A DNA stretch of 64,000 nucleotides, taken from positions 137,932 through 201,931 of the forward strand of contig CAVWXT010000004.1 in the NCBI GenBank assembly GCA_963759115.1, read 5' to 3'. Origin of the DNA: CAVWXT01 sp963759115 (GTDB lineage: Bacteria > Planctomycetota > Planctomycetia > Pirellulales > Thermoguttaceae). Below the pieces are notes generated by a model. The model was given only the letters and a program-made list of their open reading frames with translations, had not been told where the DNA came from and searched no databases. Of this stretch, positions 36,153-45,576 are shown in pieces. Made by a program: the position numbers and the translations under genes. The stretch's first letter is position 1, and every line of letters begins with the position of its first letter.

Positions 36153-36266
36153 TCTGACATACATAAGATGTCGGGTGGGGTGCCACGGGCAGCTTGTCTG
36201 CCCGTGACTCATGCACGGGCAGACAAGCTGCCCGTGGCACCCGACAATTTCGGAGTGTCAGACTCC
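36149..36266. repeat. 118-bp terminal-inverted-repeat element, copy 2
   Basis: Begins GTAGTCTGACAT and ends AGTGTCAGACTCC (one mismatch in the terminal repeat), with the same nested core GGGTGCCACGGGCAGCTTG...CAAGCTGCCCGTGGCACCC as the copy at 10933-11050. It fills the whole gap between two convergent genes: the stop TAG of the upstream lipoprotein is at its left end, and the stop of the minus-strand glycosidase starts at its last base. It may act as a bidirectional terminator. Confidence 0.85.
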
Positions 36267-38599
36267 TAGCTGCTAACGACCACTTCGTGGTCCACGAGCG
36301 ATTTGATCTCGAAGCGGAGCCAGCCGTCCTCCACGGCGGGCTGCTTCTCTTGGCGGGAAACGAGCATTCGCAGTTTGCCCACGCGGACACCGTCGGGCAC
36401 TCGCACCTTGACTTGCAGCGGGCCGACGGGGATGAGTTCGTGAACCGGAGCACGCCACGTCCCGGCACTGGTCAAGTTCACCAGGTGCAGGATGATGCGC
36501 CCGGCTGCGTGTAGAGATGGCAGTCGATCAGGCCCGGGCCATCGACCGCCAGCGGGACGTCGTCCTTGGCAGCCCAGCGAACGAGATTGGCCAGCAGGTT
36601 GCCGTGGTCGGGCAGGTTGTCGCGGGCGAAGCGGCGGTCGAGATCGGCCGGCAGGAAGGCCACGCGGCCGCGGTTGCCGGGCGATCCGCCCTCACCCCCG
36701 GCCCCGCTCCCGGAGCGGGCGAGGGGAGTCTCTCCTGACAACTCTCTCACGATCAGGCCGGGGATGTTGGTGCGCGGTTGCCGCATCCAGGCCGTTTCGG
36801 GCGGATAGATGGGGAACGAGGGAATGAACGTCATGAGCACGGTCGCCTCGTCGTCGACCGCGAGCGGTTCCAGTTCGCCGCCGAACGCAAGGATGTCGGT
36901 CTCGTCGAAGCCGCGCAGGATGGGGTGCCGCTGGCCGGCGATCGCGGGCTCATCGCCCAGTTCGGGACCATAGACCCGCGAACGCAGTTCGGGCGTAAGG
37001 CGCAGATAAGTGTGATGCGTCTCACCGAGCCGCTTTCGCCGCGCCGTCTCGGGTGTCTGGGATTGAAGCTTGATAACGTGGGCGCCGAAGAGGTCGGCCA
37101 GCGCAAAATCCTCGCGGCGATCACCCCACGGATCGCACAGGCTGCTCTCGCCCGTCGCGATCAGGCCGCCGCCGCGCCCGACGAACCGCCGCACCGCTGC
37201 CACCTGGCTTTCCGACATGGTGGCCAGGTTCGGCAGGATCAACAGTGAGAGACTCGGGCCGTCGCGATCGACGTGATCGGCCTGCACCGGCAGATAAGGG
37301 ATTCTCGCCCGCACGAGCGCCTGGGTGATGCCGCGGAGCGGAAGCTCGACCAGTTCCTCGGCACTATCCTGGCCGTAGAAGTCGGTGTTCGTCTGCGACC
37401 ACAGCACGCCCACGGTGGCCACCGGCCGGCGATTCACCAAGAACTCTTCGTTGGCCTTGTGCCAGCGGCAGATGGGCTCGGCCGTGCGATACATGCGGCG
37501 GTCTTCGTGGTAGGCGGCGATGTGGTGCCACCACGGTTGCAGCCCGCCGGCAAAGCCGTCGAGCATCCACATGCGGGCCTCGGGCTCCGGCTTGCTGGCC
37601 AAGCGAAACGTCGGCCGGCCCATCTGATACATGGCCATGCTATCCGGGATGAGCTTATCCCAGCCCAGCAGTCCGTGGATGAGTTTGCCGGTCGCGCCGT
37701 TGTGTTGGAAGCCGGTCGCGTCGGTGCGCGATTGGTGGTCGAGCATGATGATCTCGGCCCGGGCGCAGATTTCCTTGTAGTCGCGGAAGCTGTTGCACTG
37801 GCCGGTGATCGAGCCGCTGTTCATGCCGATCCAGAGGCAATCCGGCCCGCCCGCGGCCTTGGTGGTGCGATTGTTCAGGTCCCAGATTTCCAGGCGGCGG
37901 GCGTAGCTCCAGCGAATCCATTGGCGGTAGGCCGGATCGCGCCAGTTGTGTTCCTCGGGAAGCGGCTTGCCGCTGTGCTCGCGGAAACGCCGTGCGCAGT
38001 TCTCGCAATGGCAAATGCTGCCGCGGCCCAGTCCGCTCCAGCTATTGTCGGTGAGACCCTTCGGGATGCGTGCGCTCGATGATCTCGCGGAGGACCTCGG
38101 GCAGATACTCTTCGTAGTAGGGGCCGTTGACGCAGGCGACGTAAAGCTCGCCGGCCCGGAACGGCTTGCCGGCGGCATCGACGGCGAACCAGTCGGGGTG
38201 CGCCCGGTAGAAGGGCTCGGCGGCGCGGCTGGAATCCATGCGGGCCAGCACCATGAGGCCGTCTTCATGCGCGGCCTTGGCCAGTTCGCCATAAAGGTCG
38301 CGGTCGCCGAGGGCTTCCGGCCGGCGGTGCAGCGGGAACTTACTGGGATAATAGGCGAAGATTCCGCCCGCGTTGATGATGACGCCTTGCGTCTGGGTCC
38401 ACTTCCAGTGCTGCCGCCACCAGGCGATGTCGTAGCGGGCCGGGTCGACCTCGGTAATGTTGGTCTGGCCCCAGCGGTACGTGCGGCGATACCAGGGAAG
38501 CTTCGGGGGCTGGTCCGCAGCGGCGGCTGCAAGCGGGCCCTCGCAGGCCATCGCCGCCGCCAGGGCGGCCGTCGTTTTGAGGAAATCCCGCCGGGCCAT
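36266..38599 (-). CDS. Tat-exported glycosidase-like protein A (two frameshifts)
   Basis: About 775 residues. Twin-arginine signal MARRDFLKTTAALAAAMA. The N-terminal barrel-like domain has RWGQTNITEVDPARYDIAWW, AGGIFAYYPSK and CHCENCARRFREHSG. A second domain resembles the beta-galactosidase trimerisation (glutamine-amidotransferase-like) fold: VGVLWSQTNTDFYG, LLILPNLATMSESQVAAVRRFVGRGGGLIATGESSLCD. A C-terminal beta-domain ends EIKSLVDHEVVVSS. Frame breaks near 38050 and 36480. Paralogue of the next gene upstream. It is probably an extracytoplasmic glycoside hydrolase; substrate unknown. Confidence 0.7.
36687..36730. repeat. In-frame CCCTCACCCC-type palindrome
   Basis: GCCCTCACCCCCGGCCCCGC with a complementary GCGGGCGAGGGGAGTC, forming a hairpin of the CCCTCACCC family seen at 15771. 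It is read in frame in glycosidase-like protein A and encodes the segment SGSGAGGEGG. Confidence 0.65.
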
Positions 38600-38785
38600 G
38601 TTTACCTTTGAAAGCTCGTTGTTCACGGCTGGTCCTGTTTGTGGCGTGTTGGGTTGCTGTGAAACGCTTGAACAGGAGGCAACAGAGGGAACTGAGATCG
38701 GTTAATCCTCCGTTTCCTCTGTTTCCTCATGTTCAAATTGCCTCATGATCGATTGCGGCTACGCCGCGCTACGCTGAAGCATCGC

Positions 38786-41083
38786 CTACGGTTGCAGGTC
38801 GATCGCCACGATTTCGTGATCCAAGATCGAAGACACGGTGACCGTCAGATCGCGGCCGTCCTGCGCAGCCAGCAGCGACTGCTCGGCCACCAGCAGGTGT
38901 ACACCCTTCGTCATGGCGCCCTCCGGCAAACGCAGCCGCACCGCTTGCGGCCCAATCGGGATCAACTCCCGCGTCGGGCCCTTCATCATCATGGGATTGG
39001 TGAGGTTCACGAGGTGGACCGTCATCGAGTCGGGCTGACGCCAGACCGTCACGTCGAGCACGCCGGGCCCCGTCACTTGAACCAGCGGCGCCTCGCCGGT
39101 CGCCCAGTTGACGGCGTTCCGCAGCAGCTTGCCGTGGTCCACGCAGAGCACCTCCCAAAAGGTGCGGTCGAGGTCGAAGGGGAAATAAACGACGCGGCCT
39201 TGCGGAAAAAGGGCGACAGGCCCCGTTTGCCGCACAGCGGCCCCTTGGGTGCTTCGCACAAACGGGGCCTGTCCCCCTTTTTCCGCTCCCATCTCGCGCA
39301 GAAACACCTGCGGAACGTCGGTCTTGGGAACACGCGGATAGACCTTTTCCATGGGCAGATCGGGATACGAAGGGATTAGCGTGAGCGGCGGGTGTGCGAA
39401 GGTTTCGCGTGCCTCGACCTCCAGCCGCCGGACGCCGTTGATGATGCGCGGGGCATCTTCAAGGCCGGCCAGCAAGGGGTGGCGCTTGCCCGTGCTCGGA
39501 TCCGTTTCCAATCGCAGGTACGAGTTTTGCATCGGGCCTTCGGTGCGGCCCGCGAAAGACACGCCGAACAGGTCGGCCAGGCCGAAGTTTTTCCGTTTCA
39601 CGCCGTCCTGGTCGTAGAGCGAAGTCTCGTAGGTGGCCACGAGGCTGCCGCCGCGGCGGACGTGGCTGCGGAGTTGTTCGCACTGCGCATCGGAGAGGGC
39701 CGCGATGTTCGGCAGGATCAGCGTCTTGAATCCGTCCAAGTGGCCGGCGTCGAGCAATTGGTCGTGGACCATCTCGAAGGGGATGCGGGCCTCGATCAGG
39801 GCCTGATACCAGCCCAACGTGTGATCCTCGACCTTCTCGTGGGCGCGGTCGCCGCCGTAGAACCAGCCGGTCTGCTGCGAATACACCAGCCCCACGCGGG
39901 CCACCGGCACCTGTTGGCGCAGATACTTTTCCATGCGGTGGTGCCGCGTATAGATGTCTTCGACAGTCTTGAGCCAGCGGGGGTCGTGCAGCGTGCCGGA
40001 GAACTTGGTGAACCACGGCCGCAGGCCGTTGGCCACGCCCTCGGCAACCCAGAGGCGGACCTCGGCCTCGTTCTGCACGGAGTCTTTCCAGCGGTACTGC
40101 TCTTCCAGCCCGACGCTGAAGATGCCGACGATCGGCTTCCGGCCCATGGTCGAACGATACTCTTTGCCGTTCTTGCCATTGAGCCAGACCGGGGCCAAGC
40201 CCCGCCGCGATTGGCGGTCGGCGATGAGCATCGGAGCGAACTGGCCGATGGCTTTCATGTCGAGCGAGCTCATGGCGCCTCCGCCCGTGTTGGGAATGAC
40301 GCAGGCGTCGGGCCGAATCTTGCGGACCTCGGCGTCCCACAGCCGCCACAAGTCGAAGAGCCGTTGCTGCCGCCAGAAAATATAAGCGTGGCGGGCCGGG
40401 TCTTGCGGGTTGGCCGTGCGCGGAAGCTCATGGCCGGTCGCCGCCTTGAAGTTCTCACGGCAATGGTCGCAATAGCACATCCCGGAGCCGTCCCAGCGAT
40501 TGATGAAGATGCCGTCGACCGGATAGAGCGAGACGATTTCCTTGGTGACTTCGGTCATGAACCCGAAGTTGTACGGGCCCGAGGCGGAGGTGACCCACAT
40601 CTCGGGCGAGGCCCAGTGCCGGCGTTTCTTGCCGTCGGCCCCCACGGCAATCCACTCGGGATGAGCTTGGCAGACGTCGTCGTAAGTCGCGTGTGGATCG
40701 GTGCGGGCGATGACGACCATGCCCAACTTGCGGCAGCCGGCCACCAGATCGCCGAACGGATCGCTCTCGGCAAGCCACTGGCTGCGATGGTGCAAGGCGA
40801 TCTTCGTCGGATAGTAGGCCACGCAGCCGCCGGCGCTCAGGCAGACGGCATCGGAGTGCGTGCGCTCAAAGTAGTCGAGCCAGAACTTCAGGTCGAACTT
40901 GCCGGGGTTGTCCTCGACCAGGGTGAGCTGCGCCCAGCGCATCGGCCGGTCGATCCAGGTGGGGGCCTTTGTCGGCCCTTCCGCCGCTGACGCCGCAACA
41001 AGATCGCCGATAGCAGCTACCCCGCCGGCGAGGGCCGTGCTTTGGAGGAATGCTCTGCGCGAGATCGCATGTTTCGCGTTCAT
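38786..41083 (-). CDS. Tat-exported glycosidase-like protein B
   Basis: A 765-residue protein, intact. Twin-arginine signal (MNAKHAISRRAFLQSTALAGGVAAIG). The catalytic barrel-like part has MRWAQLTLVEDNPGKFDLKFW, AGGCVAYYPTKIAL, DGIFINRWDGSGMCYCDHCRENF and PDACVIPNTGGGAMSS; the amidotransferase-like domain has VGLVYSQQTGWFYGGD and LILPNIAALSDAQCEQLRSHVRRGGSLVATYETSLYD. The C-terminal domain ends SSILDHEIVAIDLQP. Same architecture as protein A, about 190 bp upstream of it. An inverted repeat (39202-39286) adds roughly 28 residues in frame between the second and third domains. Confidence 0.75.
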   Translation of the reverse strand: MNAKHAISRRAFLQSTALAGGVAAIGDLVAASAAEGPTKAPTWIDRPMRWAQLTLVEDNPGKFDLKFWLDYFERTHSDAVCLSAGGCVAYYPTKIALHHRSQWLAESDPFGDLVAGCRKLGMVVIARTDPHATYDDVCQAHPEWIAVGADGKKRRHWASPEMWVTSASGPYNFGFMTEVTKEIVSLYPVDGIFINRWDGSGMCYCDHCRENFKAATGHELPRTANPQDPARHAYIFWRQQRLFDLWRLWDAEVRKIRPDACVIPNTGGGAMSSLDMKAIGQFAPMLIADRQSRRGLAPVWLNGKNGKEYRSTMGRKPIVGIFSVGLEEQYRWKDSVQNEAEVRLWVAEGVANGLRPWFTKFSGTLHDPRWLKTVEDIYTRHHRMEKYLRQQVPVARVGLVYSQQTGWFYGGDRAHEKVEDHTLGWYQALIEARIPFEMVHDQLLDAGHLDGFKTLILPNIAALSDAQCEQLRSHVRRGGSLVATYETSLYDQDGVKRKNFGLADLFGVSFAGRTEGPMQNSYLRLETDPSTGKRHPLLAGLEDAPRIINGVRRLEVEARETFAHPPLTLIPSYPDLPMEKVYPRVPKTDVPQVFLREMGAEKGGQAPFVRSTQGAAVRQTGPVALFPQGRVVYFPFDLDRTFWEVLCVDHGKLLRNAVNWATGEAPLVQVTGPGVLDVTVWRQPDSMTVHLVNLTNPMMMKGPTRELIPIGPQAVRLRLPEGAMTKGVHLLVAEQSLLAAQDGRDLTVTVSSILDHEIVAIDLQP
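39202..39286. repeat. In-frame GACAGG/CCTGTC inverted repeat in protein B
   Basis: Arms GCGGAAAAAGGGCGACAGG plus CCCCGTTTG (39202-39229) and CAAACGGGG plus CCTGTCCCCCTTTTTCCGC (39259-39286) are 28-bp near-perfect complements. On the coding strand they encode EKGGQAPFV...RQTGPVALFPQG, absent from paralogue A at this position. The same GGGGACAGG-type ends are found in the GH88 insertion. Confidence 0.8.
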
Positions 41084-41479
41084 GGCTGCGGTGGTCCTCC
41101 TGCAAGTGGTTTCCCAATTCTCCTCGCTCGGCTCGCCGCCTGCAAGTGTTCGATGTGTCGCCTTGGGCGCCAGGGCGGTTCTCATTGGCACGCGGACGTG
41201 GTGCGGACCGCTATTTGGGGTGGCCGCCGGCCTGCACACCGGCAAAGTCGCCGTTGGGAAATCCAAGATTGGCCTTCGAGGGAAGCGTTGCGATTCGAGG
41301 AGACTGGACTACAATGATGACGCCTACCGCAAACACCCATGCCCGCCTTCACCGAACGACAACGGACGCTCACGGTGGCGATGATGATCCACCACACAGA
41401 CACGGATCTCACCTTTCCTCGTGACGTTCCTCTTGAGTCCGCCTGCCCGCGCAATCTGACAACCTGATGGAGGTGACCG
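41084..41479. other. Divergent intergenic region of the glycosidase island
   Basis: About 400 bp between the minus-strand glycosidase B and the plus-strand Gfo/Idh gene; it must hold the promoters of both gene runs. GGAGGTGACCG (about 41468-41478) is the ribosome-binding site for the plus-strand gene. No other element was identified. Confidence 0.45.
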
Positions 41480-43016
41480 ATGCCGTCTGACATGAATCGC
41501 CGCAACTTCCTGAGAACTGCGTCGGCGGCTGCCGCCGCCGTTACGATCGTTCCCCGACAAGTGTTGGGGGGGCCCGGTTTCGTCGCTCCCAGCGAGAAGA
41601 TTACGCTGGCCCACATCGGTTTTGGCTCGCAATCGATCCGGGAGGTCGGCGCGATACTGGCACAGCCCGAGGTGCAGATCGTGGCCGTCTGCGACACGGA
41701 GAAGGACGGCAAACAATACGTGGAATGGCACAAAGGCCAGCTTCGCGAGGTCATCCGGAAACTCATTGACAGTCCTCGCTGGAGAGAAGGCGTCGACTAT
41801 GCCCCCGGCGGCCGCGACGTGGGCAAGGAGGTTGTCGAGACCTACTACGCCAAGCAGCGCGGGGCCGACAAGTACAAGGGCTGCGCCACCTACGTCGATT
41901 ACCGCGAGTTGCTGGAGAAGGAGCACGTCGACGCGGTCAAGATCATGACGCCCGATCATACCCACGCCTGCATTGCGATGGCGGCGATGAAGAAGGGCAA
42001 GCACGTGATCGTTCACAAGCCGCTGGCCAACCGCGTTGCCGAGGCCCGGCTGGTAATCGAGACGGCCCGGCAGACGAAGGTCGGCACGCATTTTCTGCCG
42101 GCCACCGACGGGGCCCGCGTGCGGCCGGCGCTGCAAATGATCGAGGACGGCGCGATCGGCGCTGCGGGAGTTGCACAACTGGTCGTCCCGGCCGATGTGG
42201 CCCCAGTTCCCCGAGCTTCCCACCGACACGCCGCCGATCCCCAAGGATTTTGACTGGACGTTGTGGCTTGGCCCGTCGTTGGATCGCCCGTATCATCCCA
42301 ACTATACGCATACGAACTTCCGCGGCTGGTACGAATTCGGCGGCGGGTCGATCGCCGACATGGGCCATTACAGTCTCTGGCCGATCTTCGTGGCCCTCAA
42401 TCTGGATTCGCCGATCAGCGTGGAATCGACGCCGACCCACGTCTACGCCGTCAAGGATGGCGTGAGTGGCCCGATCAAGAACGATTATTCGTTCCCGGTC
42501 GCCTGCACCATTCGCGCCCGGTTTGCCGCCAAGGGAAGCCGGGGGCCGCTGGACATCTTCTGGTACGACGGGGGCATCAGGCCGGCGGCGCCCGAGGAAC
42601 TGATGGCGGAGAACAAGGAACTGCAGGTCGAAGGCATGATGTTCGTGGGCGACAAGGGAAAAATCCTCGGCGGGTTCTACGGCGACAAGCCGCAGCTTCT
42701 GCCCGAGACCAAGATGCAGGCCTACGAGGCGGCGAAGAGCCGGCCGGCCGCGGCTTCTTCGGCCGAGGGCGGCCGCGGCCGCGGCGGCAGTCGCGAGGCG
42801 GCCTGGGTTCAGGCTTTCAAGGGCGGGCCGGCGACCTATGGCAATTTCCTGCTGGGCGGCCCGATCTCGGACATGGTCAACCTGGCCGCCGTCTCGCTGC
42901 GTCTCGGCGGCAAGCGATTGCTCTGGGACGCCGCCAACGCGACCATCACGAACACGCCGGATGCCAATAAGTTCCTGACGCGCGAATATCGCAAGGGCTG
43001 GGAACTCAAAGGTTGA
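41480..43016 (+). CDS. Tat-exported Gfo/Idh/MocA oxidoreductase (frameshifted)
   Basis: About 512 residues. Twin-arginine signal (MNRRNFLRTASAAAAAVTIVPRQVLGG), NAD-binding segment ITLAHIGFGSQSIREVG, HACIAMAAMKKGKHVIVHKPLANR (HKP replacing the usual EKP), and the C-terminal DFDWTLWLGP, FRGWYEFGGGSIADMGHYSLWPIFVALNLD. The frame changes near 42163 (ATCGGCGCTGCGG; an expected LREVHNWSSRPMWPQ follows). Secreted Gfo/Idh proteins with this 'DWxLWLGP' block are common in planctomycetes, where some act with a bound cofactor on exported glycans. A glycine/arginine-rich stretch (EGGRGRGGSREAA) is an oddity. Confidence 0.8.
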
Positions 43017-43025
43017 GACGCTACG

Positions 43026-43145
43026 CGTTCCCTGGTTCCCACGCTCCGCGTGGGAACCGGCCGTTGCCGACGCTCTGCGTCGGTGGTGGCGACGCGGAGC
43101 GTCGCGGAGGGTGCGTTCCCACGGAGGACCGTGGGAACGAGGGTT
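43026..43145. repeat. GTTCCCACGCTCCGCGTGGGAAC palindromic repeats
   Basis: Contains GGTTCCCACGCTCCGCGTGGGAACC, a GACGCTCTGCGTC hairpin, GACGCGGAGCGTC, and TTCCCACGGAGGACCGTGGGAA. This repeat type is scattered in many bacterial genomes. It separates the Gfo/Idh gene from the TIM-barrel gene and may attenuate transcription between them. Confidence 0.8.
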
Positions 43146-43191
43146 TTAAGCGGCAGAGTCCCACAGACAATCACGCACACCGGAGACATCC

Positions 43192-44189
43192 ATGAATTCC
43201 ATCAACCGCCGCCATTTCTTGGGCGGAACACTGACGGCAACGGCGGCTGCGGCCGCTTCCACGCTGACCGGCCAGCCCGCCTTGGCCCAATCGCCCGCTC
43301 CGAGCGCAAAGGCTTCCGGCCTGGTGTCCTCGAAGGTCTCGATCCTGTCCTACTCGTTCCTGGGACTGTTCAAGGCCGGCATGATGGACGTGTTCGGCTA
43401 CCTGGAGAGCTGCAAGTACCGCTACAATCTGGCGCGGCCAACATCTGGAACGGTTTTCTCACGAGCACGAACGAGGATTACCTGAAAAAGGTCCGAGAGG
43501 CGCTCGATGAGCGCGAGCTGGTGCTGGCCTGCTTGACGTGCGACGGCTGCCACATTTGGGACCCCGATCCGGAGATGCGCCAGAAATACTACGCCAGCGC
43601 CATGGCGCACCTGAAAGCCGCCAAGGTCCTGGGGGCCCAGTTCGTGCGGATCGACGCCGGCGGGCCCAGGGGCGTCGACCGCGACTCGCCCGCCGCCAGA
43701 GTGTGGACCGACGAAATGTTCGAGGGCATTGTGAAGCGCTACCAGGAATACGCCCAATATGCCCATGACAACGGCTTCAAGATGGGCCCTGAGAATCATC
43801 AGGGGCCGGAAGGCTACTGGCCCAACATGCAGAAGCTCTTCAAGGCCATGAACAAGCAACCCGGCTTCGGGCTCTCCGTCCACATGTCGCAATGGCAGGG
43901 CACGCCGGAAGAGAAAGACCTGGCCGACAAGGAATCGGCCCCCTTGGTGGAATCCGTCCATTTCGACTACCGAACCTGCGAGAGCCGGCTCGTGGAGAAG
44001 ATGAATCTCTTGCGGGACGCCGGTTACAAGGGCTACTGGATCGTGGAGCATCACGGCGGAACGAACGAATACGCCGAGGTGGGCGTTCAAGTGGCCCACG
44101 TGCGGGCCGTGCTGGAAAGCTGGCGGACGGGCGGAACCGGCGAGCCGGCGCGGATGACACGGCCGCCCCGACCAACCGGTAAGCCATGA
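43192..44189 (+). CDS. Tat-exported TIM-barrel sugar isomerase/epimerase-like protein (frameshifted)
   Basis: About 332 residues. Twin-arginine signal (MNSINRRHFLGGTLTATAAAAASTLTGQPALAQ), then a xylose-isomerase-like barrel: KVSILSYSFLGLF, LGAQFVRIDAGGP, NGFKMGPENHQGP, SAPLVESVHFDY and GYWIVEHHGGTNEYAEV, which contain the Glu, Asp and His residues that bind metal in this superfamily. The frame breaks near 43435 (CTGGCGCGG is missing a G; restored it reads YNLGAANIWNG). Its last codons overlap the next gene by 4 bp. Confidence 0.8.
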
Positions 44190-45402
44190 ACGACAGCAGC
44201 CAGGCCGATCCGCTCGTGTGCGGGAAAGAGCCTTCGCAAGGGCGCGTGGCCTCCGTGGATGCCCTGCGCGGCCTGGTCATGCTGCTGATGATGGGCGAGG
44301 TGCTGAAGTTCCGTCAGGTTTTTCGGCAATTGCCCGGGAGCGGCTTCTGGCAATTCCTCGCCCAGCAGCAATCGCACGTCGACTGGGTCGGCTGCTCGCT
44401 GCACGATATGATTCAGCCGTGCTTCTCGTTCCTGGTGGGCGTGGCATTGCCGTTCTCCGTGGCGCGGCGCACGGCGGAAGGCCAGCCGGCGTCGCGCCGC
44501 ACGCTGCACGCCTTCTGGCGGGCGCTGGTGCTCGTCTTGCTCGGGGTCTTCCTGCGCTCAGTGGGACGCAGCCAAACCTACTGGACCTTCGAGGACACCT
44601 TGACGCAGATCGGCCTGGGCTACGGCTTCCTGTACCTGCTCGCGCTACGGCCCACGCGGGAGCAATGGACAGCGTTCCTGCTGATCCTCGTCGGCTACTG
44701 GCTGGCGTTTGCGCTCTATCCGCTGCCCGGTGCGGATTTCGACTGGAAGGCCGCGGGCGTGTCGCCCGACTGGCCCGAGAATCTGACCGGATTGGCCGCG
44801 CACTGGAACAAGAACACGAACCTCGCCTGGGCGTGCGACGTCTGGTTCATGAACCTGTTTCCTCGCGAGCGTCCGTTCACCAACCACGGCGGCGGCTACT
44901 GCACGCTCAGCTTCATCCCCACCCTCGGCACCATGCTCCTTGGGCTGATTGCCGGCGGCGTGCTCCGCAGCGGCCGTACGCCGCTTCAGAAGGTGGGCTG
45001 GCTCGCCATCGCGGGTGTCGTGAGTCTGGCCGCCGGATGGTCGCTCGGCGCCGCAGGGATCTGCCCGATCGTGAAACGCATCTGGACGCCAAGCTGGGTG
45101 CTCTTCAGCGGCGGCTGGTGTCTCCTGATGCTGGCCGGCTTCTATCTCGTGATGGACGCTTGGGGGCGGCGGAACTGGGCCTTCCCGCTGGTGGTCGTGG
45201 GCATGAACTCGATTGCCGCCTATCTGATTGCCGAACTGTTCGCCCGCGGCATCGGCCAAGCGCTATCCTGTCATCTGGCGCGGGCGTCTTCCGAGTGGCC
45301 GGCGAACCCTACGAACCGCTTCTGCACGGCGCCGCCGTGCTGCTGATGGAATGGCTGATGCTCTTCTGGATGTACCGTCGCAGGATCTATCTGCGCGTGT
45401 AG
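44186..45402 (+). CDS. DUF5009-type membrane acyltransferase-like protein, second copy (frameshifted)
   Basis: About 405 residues with roughly ten hydrophobic segments. The signature RVASVDALRGLVMLLMMGEVL and LHDMIQPCFSFLVGVALPFSVA correspond to the N-terminal blocks of the copy at 11109; the C-terminal part has VVVGMNSIAAYLIAELF. The frame changes near 45278; the restored end is GVFRVAGEPYEPLLHGAAVLLMEWLMLFWMYRRRIYLRV. The ATG overlaps the upstream stop (ATGA-type), indicating coupling to the isomerase-like gene. Likely transfers acyl groups to sugars across the membrane; this is inferred from family. Confidence 0.75.
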
Positions 45403-45576
45403 GCCGCGACGCAGTCCGGCTTCCGAAATGGATTGCTGCGCGGCAGTCCGAGGCGGCGGTTGCCGGGGGCTTTTCGGCATGATAGGATGGCCCGCGTTGA
45501 GAGCCTGCCGCATCGTGTGACGTTCGCACTCGGAAACCAAGAGACCTGGACTATTTGTAACAAAAGGTGACGGAAT

